A DNA stretch of 64,000 nucleotides from Alphaproteobacteria bacterium PA2 (GCA_002256425.1 NKIZ01000001.1:1957001-2021000); one strand, 5' to 3'; counted from the first letter of the stretch, positions 48,001-57,104 are shown. Translations and numbers: made by a program. The notes: a model not told the origin generated them from the letters alone.

Positions 48001-48462
48001 TTACAAGACCTTTGGCGTCGGATCAGAAGCCTGCCGGTAATAGAGGACGTCCGGGGTCTTTTCCTCGTTGTCCGACCCATCCGTGAAGGTCTCGGGCTGG
48101 AAGCCCCGCTTCTCGTAAAAGGCCCTGGCGCGCAGGTTCTGCTGAAAGGTCCAGAGACGACGCTCGCCGCCATCTTCCAGAGCCTTGTCCAGCAGGGCTG
48201 GCCCCAGACCATGCCCTTGATGATCTGGGTCGATATAGAGGTGGTCGATCCAGCCCTCGTGGAAACCGATATAGCCGACGACCTCGCCGGCATGCTCTGC
48301 CACCCAGACCTCATTGGTCACCATGAACCGGTTCTGCATGAACCAGAGATCCTCTTCGGCGGTGTGCAGCTCGGGAAGAAAACTCAGGGAAACGCGCATG
48401 GCGGAGCGATGAACCCGGGCGATAGCCCCTGCATCCTCCGGCCGGGCCAGTCGCAAGCTCAA
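48001..48462 (-). CDS. GNAT-family N-acetyltransferase
   Basis: 153 residues. The acetyl-CoA-binding region reads IDHLYIDPDHQGHGLGPALL (motif A with the Q/RxxGxG-like HQGHGLG), followed by RRLWTFQQNLRARAFYEKRGF, the usual GNAT motif B. The substrate is unknown. Its ATG overlaps the argC stop in ATGA, so it is co-translated with an arginine biosynthetic gene; acetylation of a small amine or amino acid would be a guess from position only. Confidence 0.9.
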   Translation of the reverse strand: MSLRLARPEDAGAIARVHRSAMRVSLSFLPELHTAEEDLWFMQNRFMVTNEVWVAEHAGEVVGYIGFHEGWIDHLYIDPDHQGHGLGPALLDKALEDGGERRLWTFQQNLRARAFYEKRGFQPETFTDGSDNEEKTPDVLYYRQASDPTPKVL

Positions 48463-49436
48463 AGCCCCTCGCCCTCCCGCAGGCCGAGCATGAGGTTCAG
48501 GTTCTGGACGGCCGCGCCAGAGGCGCCCTTGCCCAGATTGTCCAGCACGGCCACCAGGCGGGCCTGCTGCCGCTCGACATTGCCGAAAACGTAGAGGTTC
48601 ATCCGGTTAGTGTCCCGCAAGGCTTCGGGGTCGAGTTCACTGACGTACCCCCCCGCCCCGGCCCTGGCCTGCTGCAGGCGTTCACATTCCGCTGCCCCGG
48701 CGACTGAAACAAAAGCCTCCCGATCATAGGCCTTCGCAAGGATGTCGCGCAGGTCCCCCGGCTTGGGTTTGTCGGTCAGCGCCCAGAGGTGGAGTGGAAC
48801 CTCCACAATCATTCCCTGGGCGAAGCGCCCTACGGACGGTGCGAAGACGGGCGAATGGGAAATGCCGGAATAGGTCTGCATTTCTGCGAGGTGCTTGTGC
48901 ACCAGGGTAAGCCCATAAGGTCGGAAAGCGTCCCGGGTCCCTGATGTCGGTTCGCCTTCGAATTCCTCAATCAGGCCCTTGCCGCCCCCTGAATAGCCGG
49001 AAATGGCGTTGACGGTCACAGGATAGTCTTCGGGGATCAGACCGGCTGTCACCAGGGGCCGCATCAGGGCGATGAAGCCTGTCGGATAGCAGCCGGGATT
49101 GCTGACACGGGTCGAGGCGCGGATCGCAGCCCGTTGATCGGCGTCCATCTCGGGGAAGCCATAGGTCCAGCCAGACGCAACCCGATAGGCGGTTGAGGCG
49201 TCGATAACCCTGACCTTGCTGGAGGTGATCAGACTGACCGCTTCCTTTGACGCAGCATCAGGAAGGCAAAGCACGACCGCGTCAGCCGCGTTCAGCAGCT
49301 CGGCCCTGGCCTCCGGATCCTTGCGCCTCGCAGGATCAATGGAGAGAATATCGAGGTCAGGGCGACCAGCCAGACGGTCACGTATCTGCAGGCCCGTCGT
49401 TCCGGCCTCGCCGTCAATGAACACCTTGTGGGTCAT
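48459..49436 (-). CDS. argC: N-acetyl-gamma-glutamyl-phosphate reductase (type 2)
   Basis: 325 residues. N-terminal dinucleotide motif GEAGTTGLQI, active cysteine in VSNPGCYPTGFIALMRPL, histidine in LVHKHLAEMQ and SGYSGGGKGLIEEFE define ArgC, and the short length with GEAGTTG marks the type 2 form. It reduces N-acetylglutamyl phosphate to the semialdehyde in arginine synthesis, with NADPH. It lies downstream of the rplM-rpsI terminator and is coupled to the GNAT gene. In many alphaproteobacteria argC also follows rplM-rpsI. Confidence 0.95.
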   Translation of the reverse strand: MTHKVFIDGEAGTTGLQIRDRLAGRPDLDILSIDPARRKDPEARAELLNAADAVVLCLPDAASKEAVSLITSSKVRVIDASTAYRVASGWTYGFPEMDADQRAAIRASTRVSNPGCYPTGFIALMRPLVTAGLIPEDYPVTVNAISGYSGGGKGLIEEFEGEPTSGTRDAFRPYGLTLVHKHLAEMQTYSGISHSPVFAPSVGRFAQGMIVEVPLHLWALTDKPKPGDLRDILAKAYDREAFVSVAGAAECERLQQARAGAGGYVSELDPEALRDTNRMNLYVFGNVERQQARLVAVLDNLGKGASGAAVQNLNLMLGLREGEGL

Positions 49437-49460
49437 GGTCTGATCCTCAAAATCGACCGC

Positions 49461-49496
49461 AAAAGAAAAAGGGCGCCTCGGTTTCCCGAAGCGCCC
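49461..49496 (-). terminator. Intrinsic terminator of rplM-rpsI
   Basis: On the minus strand an 11-bp stem (GGGCGCTTCGG with CCGAGGCGCCC, one G-U pair) with a GAAA loop is followed directly by TTTTTCTTTT. It begins 28 bases after the rpsI stop and lies ahead of argC, so it is a textbook Rho-independent terminator. Confidence 0.85.
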
Positions 49497-49523
49497 CTGT
49501 CCTGCACGAAATCTCGCGCGGCT

Positions 49524-50009
49524 TTAGCGCTTCGAGAACTGGAAGCTGCGGCGGGCCTTGGCCTTGCCGTACTTCTTCCGCTCAACAACCCGGCTGTCGC
49601 GGGTCAGGAAGCCGTGGGGCTTCAGAACCGGACGCAGTTCAGGTTCGAAATAGGTCAGAGCCTTGGACAGGCCGTGGCGGATCGCGCCGGCCTGACCCGA
49701 GAGGCCGGAGCCCTGGACAGACACGACCACGTCGAACTGGCCGAGACGATCGGTCACTTCGAGGGGCTGGGCGATCATCATGCGCAGCACCGGACGGGCG
49801 AAGTAGATCGTCTGGTCGCGGCCATTGATGGTGATCTGACCCTTGCCAGGCTTGATCCAGACCTTGGCGATCGCATTCTTGCGCTTGCCGGTGGCGTAGG
49901 AACGGCCCTGGGCGTCGACCTTGCGGACATGGACGACGGCGTCGGGTTGCGGGTTGGACGACATGCTCTGCAGAGCGTCGAAACCGGTGGGAGCGGGAGC
50001 GTCGGTCAT
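49524..50009 (-). CDS. rpsI: 30S ribosomal protein S9 (uS9)
   Basis: 161 residues. The C-terminal [20 protein letters not shown] and ...[25 protein letters not shown], with the basic SKR tail that reaches the ribosomal P site, are diagnostic of uS9; the N-terminal ~35 residues are an extension common in alphaproteobacteria. [20 protein letters not shown] marks the domain start. It is cotranscribed with rplM (five-base gap) and followed by a strong terminator. Confidence 0.97.
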   Translation of the reverse strand: MTDAPAPTGFDALQSMSSNPQPDAVVHVRKVDAQGRSYATGKRKNAIAKVWIKPGKGQITINGRDQTIYFARPVLRMMIAQPLEVTDRLGQFDVVVSVQGSGLSGQAGAIRHGLSKALTYFEPELRPVLKPHGFLTRDSRVVERKKYGKAKARRSFQFSKR

Positions 50010-50014
50010 CTGTC

Positions 50015-50488
50015 TTACTTGCTCCGCACGTTCTTCGAGTTCAGGGACGCGAAGGCGATGGTCTCGGGGTTCTGCGCTTCATGAGGATGCTCAGAAGTGC
50101 TGTAGATGCGCAGGTGGGTCATCTGCTTGCGCGCCAGGGGGCTTTCCTTGGGCAGCATGCGTTCGACAGCCTTTTCCAGGATCCGCTCGGGGAACTTGCC
50201 GCCGAGGATCTTGTCAGCCGTACGCTCCTTGATGCCGCCCGGGTGACCGGTGTGCCAGTAGTAGACCTTGTCGGTCAGCTTCTTGCCGGTGAACTTCACC
50301 TTGTCGGCGTTCAGCACAACGACGAAGTCGCCGCAGTCAACATTCGGGGTGTAGTCGGGCCGATGCTTGCCGCGAAGACGCATGGCGATGAAAGACGCAA
50401 GACGGCCGACCACGGCGTTCTCAGCGTCGATCACAATCCACTTCTTCTCGACGTCGGCGGGCTTCAGGGAAGCCGTCGTCTTCATCAT
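50015..50488 (-). CDS. rplM: 50S ribosomal protein L13 (uL13)
   Basis: 157 residues. [58 protein letters not shown] and [20 protein letters not shown] cover the conserved uL13 core. It is an early-assembling large-subunit protein. The ATG is preceded by GGAG-like sequence (GATTGCTCCC on the plus strand, that is GGGAGCAATC read on the minus strand lies at the start itself), and a sigma-70-like promoter is visible about 50-80 bases upstream. First gene of rplM-rpsI. Confidence 0.97.
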   Translation of the reverse strand: MMKTTASLKPADVEKKWIVIDAENAVVGRLASFIAMRLRGKHRPDYTPNVDCGDFVVVLNADKVKFTGKKLTDKVYYWHTGHPGGIKERTADKILGGKFPERILEKAVERMLPKESPLARKQMTHLRIYSTSEHPHEAQNPETIAFASLNSKNVRSK

Positions 50489-50540
50489 GGGAGCAATCCG
50501 TAGGTTAGTTCGCAGGCGACGCCCGCGACGAGAGGCCGGG

Positions 50541-50569
50541 CAAGTACGTCATGCCCAATGCACTGTCAA
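50541..50569 (-). promoter_or_regulatory. Sigma-70-like promoter of rplM-rpsI
   Basis: On the minus strand TTGACA (50569-50564) is followed after exactly 17 bases by TACTTG (50546-50541). The -35 is a consensus match; the -10 matches weakly. It would give a leader of about 45-50 bases ahead of rplM. Confidence 0.55.
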
Positions 50570-50592
50570 CACAAGTTGCGCCGGAAAACGCG

Positions 50593-50613
50593 AAAAAGCC
50601 TTATGGCATAAGG
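50593..50613 (-). terminator. Intrinsic terminator after ctaA
   Basis: On the minus strand CCTTAT-GCC-ATAAGG forms a 6-bp stem with a three-base loop followed by CTTTTTCG, 44 bases after the ctaA stop. The stem is AT-rich and short, but the position and T-run fit a terminator separating ctaA from the rplM promoter. Confidence 0.6.
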
Positions 50614-50626
50614 GTTTTAGGATATA

Positions 50627-50640
50627 GGTATTCCAATACC
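50627..50640. repeat. Short perfect dyad between ctaA and rplM
   Basis: GGTATT-CC-AATACC is a 6-2-6 inverted repeat about 60 bases ahead of the rplM -35 and 17 bases after the ctaA stop. It could be an operator or a stem in the ctaA 3' end; nothing visible decides. Confidence 0.35.
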
Positions 50641-50657
50641 ACTTTTAAACTCACCTG

Positions 50658-51689
50658 CTAGAGTCTCCGGACACGCCAGGCAAAAGCTGTTGCAAGCCCA
50701 AGAACAATCGCCGCCGCCACCTGATGCAGCATGCCCAATGACACGGGGACCCTGGCCATCAAGGTGATAACACCAAGCACCGCCTGCAACAGAACGCCAA
50801 GGGCAACCGCGACCCCAAGCATTCTCGCCCCGGACGGCAGATAGGCGGACCTGAGCGCCTGCCACCCAGAGATCGCGGCGACCACAAACAGGATATAGGC
50901 GCCCAGCCTGTGGTGAAGTTGGACGGCCGCCTGACTGTGCGCAATCGTCCGCCAGAGGTCAGCGCCGGCATAGTCCGCAGGGAACAGGCGTCCATTCATG
51001 AGCGGCCAGTCATTGTAGACCAGGCCTGCATCATTTCCGGCGACCAGGGCGCCCAGCAGTATCTGCACATAGACCATGCCCAGAAGGATCAGGGCGCCTC
51101 GCCGCCAGGGACTGGGAACATCGACCCTGGACGCACCGGCTGCGGCCTCGAGAGCTGTCCAGACCAAGGCGCCCAGCAGGATGAAGGCAAGACCAAGATG
51201 GGTCATCAGGCGCTCGGGCGCCACAGACACCCTTTCGGTCAATCCGCTGGCGACCATCCACCAACCGACAAGGCCCTGCATGCCGCCCAGAATCAAAAGC
51301 ACGACGCAGCGCCAGATCAACCGCCGGGGAATTTCCCGACGCACCAGAAACCAGATCAATGGCAGGCCGAACGCCAGACCGACCAAACGGCCAAGCAGGC
51401 GGTGGGACCATTCCCACCAGTAGATTGTCTTGAAGGCTTCCAGGGACATGCCCCGGTTCAACTGAACGTATTGTGGGATCTGCTTGTACTTGGCGAATTC
51501 GCTTGCCCAGTCCTCAGCGTTCAGAGGCGGGATTGAACCGGTCACCGGACGCCACTGGGTAATGGAAAGGCCCGAGTCGGTCAGACGGGTCGCGCCTCCG
51601 ACAACCACCATGGCCAGTACGAGGGCTGCCACTGCAAACAGCCAGGCAGAGACCGCGGTCGACCGATCTGAACGCAGAAAAGAAGTCAT
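50658..51689 (-). CDS. ctaA: Heme A synthase (COX15/CtaA type 2)
   Basis: 343 residues from the ATG at 51689. Eight membrane helices; the first carries [24 protein letters not shown], a signature of the family, and histidines in [46 protein letters not shown] and GMLHQVAAA are the expected heme ligands. It oxidises the C8 methyl of heme O to heme A for cytochrome aa3 oxidases. It is divergent from the small GlsB-like gene and ends before a terminator ahead of rplM. Confidence 0.95.
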   Translation of the reverse strand: MTSFLRSDRSTAVSAWLFAVAALVLAMVVVGGATRLTDSGLSITQWRPVTGSIPPLNAEDWASEFAKYKQIPQYVQLNRGMSLEAFKTIYWWEWSHRLLGRLVGLAFGLPLIWFLVRREIPRRLIWRCVVLLILGGMQGLVGWWMVASGLTERVSVAPERLMTHLGLAFILLGALVWTALEAAAGASRVDVPSPWRRGALILLGMVYVQILLGALVAGNDAGLVYNDWPLMNGRLFPADYAGADLWRTIAHSQAAVQLHHRLGAYILFVVAAISGWQALRSAYLPSGARMLGVAVALGVLLQAVLGVITLMARVPVSLGMLHQVAAAIVLGLATAFAWRVRRL

Positions 51690-51840
51690 GGGCAAACACG
51701 CACCAGAACGCGGGACAAAGCCCGAAAATCATTGCGCGGGTCTAGTCGAGATCACCAGGCGCGTCCACGATTGCGTTGAGGCCCGCACATACTTTCCCGA
51801 TCGTCTGCTACAAGGGCCCCACCGTTGGAGTAATAGCATT

Positions 51841-52092
51841 TTGACCGGCGATGGCCCCTTCAGCATCCTGGCGACCGGACTCATCGCCGGCTGGCTAGCA
51901 CGGCATATTGTTGATCGCAGGCTCAGCCTCTGGGCTTGTCTTTGTCTGGGATTCCTTGGCGCAGTCTGTGGCGCAGGTCTTGCCAGGCTGCTTGATCTGC
52001 GCCTCCCGGGTGCAATTGGCTCCCTGGCTCTGGCGACAACAGGATCAATCCTGATCCTGGCCCTGTTCGTGCTCCTGCACCGCAGAAGATGA
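51841..52092 (+). CDS. GlsB/YeaQ/YmgE-type small membrane protein
   Basis: About 83 residues from a TTG at 51841, chosen because GGAG (51827-51830) lies ten bases upstream and the preceding in-frame codons run into the divergent ctaA promoter. The sequence FSILATGLIAGWLARHIV, LGFLGAVCGAGLARLLDL and GSILILALFVLLHRRR gives three helices with the glycine-rich motifs of the transglycosylase-associated (GlsB/YeaQ) family. These are stress-related proteins of unclear role. Start and length are less certain than the family. Confidence 0.7.
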   Translation: MTGDGPFSILATGLIAGWLARHIVDRRLSLWACLCLGFLGAVCGAGLARLLDLRLPGAIGSLALATTGSILILALFVLLHRRR

Positions 52093-52123
52093 CGGGGCAG
52101 GTGCAAGCGCCTATATCGAACCG

Positions 52124-52321
52124 ATGAACGCTCGACTTCGCAAACTCATCGGCAGCTTTGGCATGCTGGTCTTCATCGGCGCCTATGTGTGGGCGGTCAC
52201 GGCCATTTCCGAATATCTTCCTGACCAGACCTCGATCAAACTGATCTATTTCGCCATCACAGGCATGGCCTGGGGCCTGCCGGTCCTGCCGCTGATCAGC
52301 TGGATGAACCGCGGACGCTGA
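52124..52321 (+). CDS. DUF2842 small membrane protein
   Basis: 65 residues. Two helices (LIGSFGMLVFIGAYVWAVTAI and IKLIYFAITGMAWGLPVLPLI) joined by SEYLPDQTS match DUF2842, a family confined to alphaproteobacteria and of unknown function. The start ATG is 31 bases after the GlsB-like stop, so the two small membrane proteins may be cotranscribed. Converges on tRNA-Pro. Confidence 0.85.
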   Translation: MNARLRKLIGSFGMLVFIGAYVWAVTAISEYLPDQTSIKLIYFAITGMAWGLPVLPLISWMNRGR

Positions 52322-52336
52322 GGGGGAATTCGCCGA

Positions 52337-52413
<77 letters not shown>

Positions 52414-52463
52414 ACATCGGCGAGCGGCCCTTCTAACGGCTTGCCCGGCTTGGGCAAGTGATT

Positions 52464-52919
52464 TCAGGTGGCGGGGCGCTTCAAGATGTCGTCCAGCCGC
52501 TGCTTTGTGGCCAAAAGACCCGTCAGAGTAAGCCGAAGGCGCATTTCCGACTCCACGCCCAGGCGCGTAATCCGATGGGGATCGGCGGCTTCGGGCTGGT
52601 GGAACACCTCGAGCACAGGCACTTCGACTAGGTCGGGCGAGATCGATTCCACTGGAGCTTGCCGGAGCACCCGCTCCAGCCCCTCGTCCTTGTAGAGCTT
52701 CTGGACATCCTTGATGGTCAGCTTGTCATCGTGCAGCCGGGCCTTGAGCGCCTGCAGGACAGCCACATCCTGGGGACGATAGAAGCGCCGCCCCCCTGCC
52801 CGCTTCATCGGGCGAATGAATGAAAACCTGGTCTCCCAGAACCGCAGCACGTGCTGCGGCACGCCAACCTCATCGGCCGCTTCCGAAATGGTGCGAAAGG
52901 CGTCGGGGCCCTTGGCCAA
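52464..52919 (-). CDS. MerR-family transcriptional regulator
   Basis: 151 residues. The N-terminal winged helix ([25 protein letters not shown], then [18 protein letters not shown]) is a clear MerR DNA-binding domain; the C-terminal part lacks cysteine or metal motifs, so the signal is not a metal by the visible residues. The start is a TTG at 52919 with AGAGG close upstream. It lies 12 bases after ihfA on the same strand. An IhfA-MerR pair at the end of the plsX-fabH run is a common alphaproteobacterial arrangement; the regulator's targets are unknown. Confidence 0.9.
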   Translation of the reverse strand: MAKGPDAFRTISEAADEVGVPQHVLRFWETRFSFIRPMKRAGGRRFYRPQDVAVLQALKARLHDDKLTIKDVQKLYKDEGLERVLRQAPVESISPDLVEVPVLEVFHQPEAADPHRITRLGVESEMRLRLTLTGLLATKQRLDDILKRPAT

Positions 52920-52931
52920 CTGCCTCTGGAC

Positions 52932-53237
52932 CTATTTGGCCAAGGCGCGATCCACCCGCGCCTTCATGACCTGGGAGGCTCGGAAGCCGATCACCCGGCG
53001 CGGTTCGATGGCCGCCGGTTCACCGGTTTTGGGATTACGGCCCATGCGGGCCCGCTTTGCGCGGACCTGAAAGACACCAAAGCCGGAAAGCTTCACCTGC
53101 TCGCCGCGCTCAAGGGCCTGGGCGGCAAGCTCGAGCGTGCGTTCAACCAGCTCGGCGGAATCCTGTCGTGTGAGGCCGACCTCTTCGTGAACGGCTTCAC
53201 ACAGGTCAGCTCGCGTAACTGTCGCGCCCTTCATCAC
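52932..53237 (-). CDS. ihfA: Integration host factor alpha subunit
   Basis: 101 residues. TRADLCEAVHEEVGLTRQDSAELVER, VKLSGFGVFQVRAKRARMGRNPKTGE and PRRVIGFRASQVMKARV follow the IHF-alpha pattern, including the proline-containing arm GRNPKTGE that intercalates and bends DNA. Two ATGs are adjacent (53237 and 53234), with AGGGA just upstream. It works as a heterodimer with IhfB, whose gene is not in the window. In Caulobacter, IHF shapes many cell-cycle promoters. Confidence 0.95.
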   Translation of the reverse strand: MMKGATVTRADLCEAVHEEVGLTRQDSAELVERTLELAAQALERGEQVKLSGFGVFQVRAKRARMGRNPKTGEPAAIEPRRVIGFRASQVMKARVDRALAK

Positions 53238-53319
53238 AGTCCCTTTTAGCCCGAGTTCAATCGCACTGATGGACTGATTGTCGCATCAGGTCAAAGACTT
53301 CTGACCATCCCTTGATGAA

Positions 53320-54303
53320 TTAGAGGCGAACCACGCAGGCGCCCCAGGTCAGTCCGCCGCCCATGGCCTCAAGAAGAACCAGGTCTCCTGTCTTGATCCG
53401 TCCGTCGGCAATGCCGTGGGCCAGAGCGAGGGGAATCGAAGCTGCAGACGTATTGGCGTGTATTGCGACGGTGGAAATCACCTTAGCCTCAGCAATCCCG
53501 AGGCGCTTTGCAACGCCTTCGAGAATACGCTGATTGGCCTGATGGGGAATGAACCAGTCGACGTCCGAGACCTGAACACCGGCATCAGCCGCCGCTGCAA
53601 CCACGGCCTCTGAGATATTGACGACCGCGTGCCGGAAGACCTGATTGCCCTGCATGCGCAGGTGGCCAACCTGACCATTGGTGGAGACACCGCCATCCAC
53701 ATAGAGTAGGTCCTGCTTGGTTCCATCAGCCCGCAGGGCAAAACCCAGCAGTCCCCTGTCGGAAACATCGCCCTGCCCTTCCTGGGGCTCCAGAACAACC
53801 GCGCCAGCGCCATCACCGAACAGGACGCAGGTCCCCCGGTCGGTCCAGTCCATAAGGCGGGTCATGGTCTCTGCGCCGATCACCAGCGCGCACTTTGAAC
53901 GGCCACGGGCGACAAAGCCGTCGGCGGTGGACAGGGCATAGACAAACCCCGAGCAAACAGCCTGGACATCAAAGGCGATGCCGACCGGACAGCCCAGCTT
54001 GCGCTGAACCATGGTGGCCACCGCCGGGAAGGTGAGGTCAGGTGTGGTCGTGCCGACAATGATGAGGTCAACATCCTCAGGACTGCGCCCGGCCGCCTCA
54101 AGGGCCTTGCGGGCGGCCTCTACGGCAAGATCGGAAACCCCCTGATCAGGCGCCGCCCGGTGCCGCTGACGAATGCCGGTGCGTTCGACAATCCAGGCGT
54201 CGGTCGTATCAACGACCTTTGAAAGATCGTCATTGGTGACGATCTCCTTCGGGAGATAGGCGCCGACGCCTGTGACAACGCTTCTCAGAACCTTACGCGT
54301 CAC
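53320..54303 (-). CDS. fabH: Beta-ketoacyl-ACP synthase III
   Basis: 327 residues from the GTG at 54303, chosen because GAGGAG lies upstream and it overlaps the plsX stop by 11 bases. N-terminal VVTGVGAYLPKEIVTNDDL, catalytic Cys in FDVQAVCSGFVYAL, His in WFIPHQANQRIL and Asn in IHANTSAASIPLAL form the FabH triad. It starts fatty-acid synthesis by condensing acetyl-CoA with malonyl-ACP. With plsX it makes the classical plsX-fabH pair linking phospholipid and fatty-acid initiation. Confidence 0.96.
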   Translation of the reverse strand: MTRKVLRSVVTGVGAYLPKEIVTNDDLSKVVDTTDAWIVERTGIRQRHRAAPDQGVSDLAVEAARKALEAAGRSPEDVDLIIVGTTTPDLTFPAVATMVQRKLGCPVGIAFDVQAVCSGFVYALSTADGFVARGRSKCALVIGAETMTRLMDWTDRGTCVLFGDGAGAVVLEPQEGQGDVSDRGLLGFALRADGTKQDLLYVDGGVSTNGQVGHLRMQGNQVFRHAVVNISEAVVAAAADAGVQVSDVDWFIPHQANQRILEGVAKRLGIAEAKVISTVAIHANTSAASIPLALAHGIADGRIKTGDLVLLEAMGGGLTWGACVVRL

Positions 54304-55357
54304 CTGACGACTCCTCGACCGCATCTGCCGGCGCGGCCTCCATGGCCGCTGTCAGGCGGGTCATATTACGCTCGATTTCGGCAGCGAAATCGCTCTTGGC
54401 CAGATCTATCGCCAGCCCGATGGACTGGCCAAAATCACGGGCGTCCGCGCCGCCATGGCACTTTACAACCAGCCCATTGAGGCCAAGGAGTGGCGCGGCT
54501 GGCGGAGGGTTCATCTTGTCCCGGAAAATCCGCAAGGCAGGCCTGGCGAGCAGGGCGCCGAGTTTTGCGCCAAGCGAGGAGGTAAGCGCTGTCCTCAGTT
54601 CCTCGACGATATAGCTCGCCGTGCCCTCAGCTGTCTTGAGGGCGACATTGCCTGTGAAGCCGTCGGTAACGACCACGTCTACCGTGTTCTTTGAGAGGTC
54701 ATCGCCTTCCACGAAGCCGTGATAATCGATATCGAACTTGCCGCTTTTCAGAATGGCGTGGGCGAGCCGGACCTCTTCGTGGCCCTTTACGTCTTCGGAG
54801 CCCACATTGAGGATTCCGACCGTCGGTCGGGCCACACCGTGGGCAGCCCGATGGAAGGCTTCACCCATGATGGCGAACTCGACCAGTCTTTCAGCATCGC
54901 AGTCGATGTTCGCTCCGGCGTCCAGGACGGTTGAAACACCCTTGCGGCCCGGCCAGGAGACCACCAGAGGCGGCCGTTCAACATCCACGCTCATACGCAG
55001 GATGAGACGGGAAATGGCCATCAGGCCACCTGTATTGCCGCAGGACACAGCGGCATTGGCCTCACCGGTTTTCACGGACTCGACCGCATTCCACATTGAG
55101 GCGCCGCGTCCGCGTCGCACCGCATTTGCAGGCTTTTCGTCCGAGGCGATAACCTTGTCGGTGTGCCGCACCTCAAAACGCCCGGCCAGCTCGGGATGAC
55201 GCGCCAGTTCCGGGCCGATCAGGGCCTCGTCGCCGTGGATGATGAAGGTCAGACTGTCCTTGGACTTCTGGACAGCCAGGGCCAGTCCGGGAATCGTCGT
55301 TGACGGCCCATGGTCGCCGCCCATGGCGTCAATGGAAATTACCAGGGATCGCGTCAC
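54293..55357 (-). CDS. plsX: Phosphate acyltransferase PlsX
   Basis: 354 residues from the GTG at 55357, where the conserved core begins almost at once (SLVISIDAMGGDHGPSTTIPG). Further signatures are VSCGNTGGLMAISRLIL, FAIMGEAFHRAAHGVARP and VVTDGFTGNVALKTAEGTA. An ATG at 55417 would add 20 residues and cannot be excluded. The enzyme converts acyl-ACP to acyl phosphate for lysophosphatidate synthesis. It follows the DUF177 gene and overlaps fabH. The small rpmF gene that sits between DUF177 and plsX in many bacteria is absent here. Confidence 0.95.
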   Translation of the reverse strand: MTRSLVISIDAMGGDHGPSTTIPGLALAVQKSKDSLTFIIHGDEALIGPELARHPELAGRFEVRHTDKVIASDEKPANAVRRGRGASMWNAVESVKTGEANAAVSCGNTGGLMAISRLILRMSVDVERPPLVVSWPGRKGVSTVLDAGANIDCDAERLVEFAIMGEAFHRAAHGVARPTVGILNVGSEDVKGHEEVRLAHAILKSGKFDIDYHGFVEGDDLSKNTVDVVVTDGFTGNVALKTAEGTASYIVEELRTALTSSLGAKLGALLARPALRIFRDKMNPPPAAPLLGLNGLVVKCHGGADARDFGQSIGLAIDLAKSDFAAEIERNMTRLTAAMEAAPADAVEESSGDA

Positions 55358-55433
55358 GAAATTGAGTCCATCCCCGTTGTCGTGCTGGCGATCAGGATAC
55401 AGGGCGAAGCTGAACATGCAAACTGCTGGACCA

Positions 55434-55952
55434 TCATTGATCCTTTTCCTTCAGCTGCTTCAGAACGGAAAACGGCGAAAGGTCAGCTGTTGGCGCGGCA
55501 TAATCGAAGACGGCGTCCGGCTTTCGTGGAAACGGATCAATCGCCAAAGCCAGATGCTCGAACAGGACATGGGCGAGATCAATCGTATCACCTGCCAGAA
55601 CATCCGGCGGATCCGGAGCCTCCGGATCGAGATCAACTTCTCCAGCCAGGGTTTCGATAGGCGTATTGGGGCTGCCCTGCGGCACCACCCTCAGCTCGAC
55701 CTCTCCATCGACAGGCTGAACGAAGGGATCAAGACTGACCCCGCAGACCTGCTCCACCCTGCCGTGGAACCGCCCTGTCAGCTCGGCGCCGTCAAGCCAA
55801 GACCGGACGGTAATGCGGGCTTCAAGCTCTGGCATTGATAGCAAACCAAGGGTCCTGGCCCATTCAGCCAGGGTGGCTTCCGGTGGCTGAAGTGAGAGAC
55901 TCTGCACCCCTCGGGCAAGGTCAGAAAGCCGGATGGTCGACGTCCAGGTCAC
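55434..55952 (-). CDS. DUF177 (YceD-like) protein
   Basis: 172 residues from the GTG at 55952, which forms a GTGA overlap with the upstream stop and so decides the start. The body has GRVEQVCGVSLDPFVQPVDGEVELRVV, including a single cysteine of the family's CxRC region in reduced form, and a C-terminal acidic part (DPEAPDPPDVLAGDTIDLAHVLFEHLALAIDPFPRKP) typical of DUF177. Family members are linked to 23S rRNA accumulation in plants and bacteria. It stands between the bc1 chaperone and plsX. Confidence 0.88.
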   Translation of the reverse strand: MTWTSTIRLSDLARGVQSLSLQPPEATLAEWARTLGLLSMPELEARITVRSWLDGAELTGRFHGRVEQVCGVSLDPFVQPVDGEVELRVVPQGSPNTPIETLAGEVDLDPEAPDPPDVLAGDTIDLAHVLFEHLALAIDPFPRKPDAVFDYAAPTADLSPFSVLKQLKEKDQ

Positions 55953-56479
55953 GGGGCCGCCCACCCGACAACGCCCTTACCAAGGTCCTCGACCGATTGG
56001 CCGGCAAGGCCGGATTTCTGCTTCAGAATGTATTCGATCAGGTCATCCAGAGGCGGAGTCTCAACCTCTGCATAGACCGTGCGTTTGACCAGGGCCCGCA
56101 GATCCCCGGTTTCCGGAAGCCCGGCAAGCGCCGCGTGATAGTTCTTCACGCGACCGAAAAAGGCCTCGCCGAGGCGACGCATCTTCTTGCCCACTGACAG
56201 GTCGCCGACACCCATTTCGCGCAGGGCGTCATCAAGCGCCTGCACATAGGCGTCGAACAGGGCCTGCGAAATCCGGGTGGCTTCAGGGCCCTGATTCACC
56301 AGCCGATCCAGGATGAGCACGACGTGCAAGGTGTAGACCTCAAAGCGGCCCTCGACCGAATCGGGAACAGCCAGGGCTTCGTAGATCACAGGCGTTCGTG
56401 ATTGCTCGACGCAGGCTGCATAAAGCGCTCGACCCGCAACAACAGCTGGTTTTGGTCGGAAAATGCGATCCAAAAGCAT
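55949..56479 (-). CDS. Ubiquinol-cytochrome c chaperone (CBP3/UQCC1-like)
   Basis: 176 residues from the ATG at 56479, with GAGG six bases upstream. YAACVEQSRTPVIYEALAVPDSVEGRFEVYTLHVVLILDRL and FDAYVQALDDALREMGVGDLSVGKKMRRLGEAFFGRVKNY match the CBP3 domain that helps assemble the cytochrome bc1 complex. It is cytosolic. The gene is divergent from bamE across about 100 bases and overlaps DUF177 by four bases. Confidence 0.92.
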   Translation of the reverse strand: MLLDRIFRPKPAVVAGRALYAACVEQSRTPVIYEALAVPDSVEGRFEVYTLHVVLILDRLVNQGPEATRISQALFDAYVQALDDALREMGVGDLSVGKKMRRLGEAFFGRVKNYHAALAGLPETGDLRALVKRTVYAEVETPPLDDLIEYILKQKSGLAGQSVEDLGKGVVGWAAP

Positions 56480-56578
56480 GATGGCCTCGTTTTCGCCCTC
56501 AGAGGATTCTAAGGGCGGCATTGCAGTAAGGGCCTGCGAGCGATAGGTCAAAGCCCAGGAAAATTGAACAGGTCACCC

Positions 56579-57067
56579 ATGTTCCGACGCGCCGCCGCTT
56601 CCGTACTCGCATTGAGCCTTCTGGGCGCCGCCGGTTGCGCGCCCATCACGACCTATTCCGGGTTCCAGGCGATTGAAGCCAATCCCAAGGATGTAAAGGC
56701 GGGCGTCGACACAAAGACCTCCGTCAGAGTGCGGCTGGGCTCACCGTCCGCCACATCGACCTTCGATCCCAATGTCTGGTTCTACATTGACCAGATCAAA
56801 CAGACGGTGGCCTTCCAGAGGCCGGTCACGACCCGCCGGGACGTCACAGCCATCAAGTTCAACAAGGACAGCGAACTGGTCGAGACCGTAAACCAGTACA
56901 GCCTCAAGGACGGCAAGCTGATCGCCTTCAACGGTCGGGAAACCCCGACCCGGGGTCGTGAACTTACGGTTCTGGAGCAGCTCCTTGGCACGGTCGGCCG
57001 CGGTGGCGGTCTGTTGCCGAACCAGGATGAAGGCGCTCCAGGCAATCGTCCCGGAGATCGGCGCTAG
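56579..57067 (+). CDS. bamE: Outer-membrane assembly lipoprotein BamE (SmpA/OmlA)
   Basis: 162 residues from the ATG at 56579, with AGG six bases upstream (a TTG at 56564 is less likely). The signal peptide ends in the lipobox LLGAAGC. The SmpA/OmlA fold follows: VKAGVDTKTSVRVRLGSPSATSTFDPNVWFYID, then TAIKFNKDSELVETVNQY. It belongs to the Bam complex that folds beta-barrel proteins. The C-terminal extension (GRGGGLLPNQDEGAPG) is low in complexity. It converges on hppA, separated by a strong hairpin. Confidence 0.93.
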   Translation: MFRRAAASVLALSLLGAAGCAPITTYSGFQAIEANPKDVKAGVDTKTSVRVRLGSPSATSTFDPNVWFYIDQIKQTVAFQRPVTTRRDVTAIKFNKDSELVETVNQYSLKDGKLIAFNGRETPTRGRELTVLEQLLGTVGRGGGLLPNQDEGAPGNRPGDRR

Positions 57068-57104
57068 GCGCTCAAAGCCTCTGAAGCCCGCCCACCAAAT
57101 GAAA

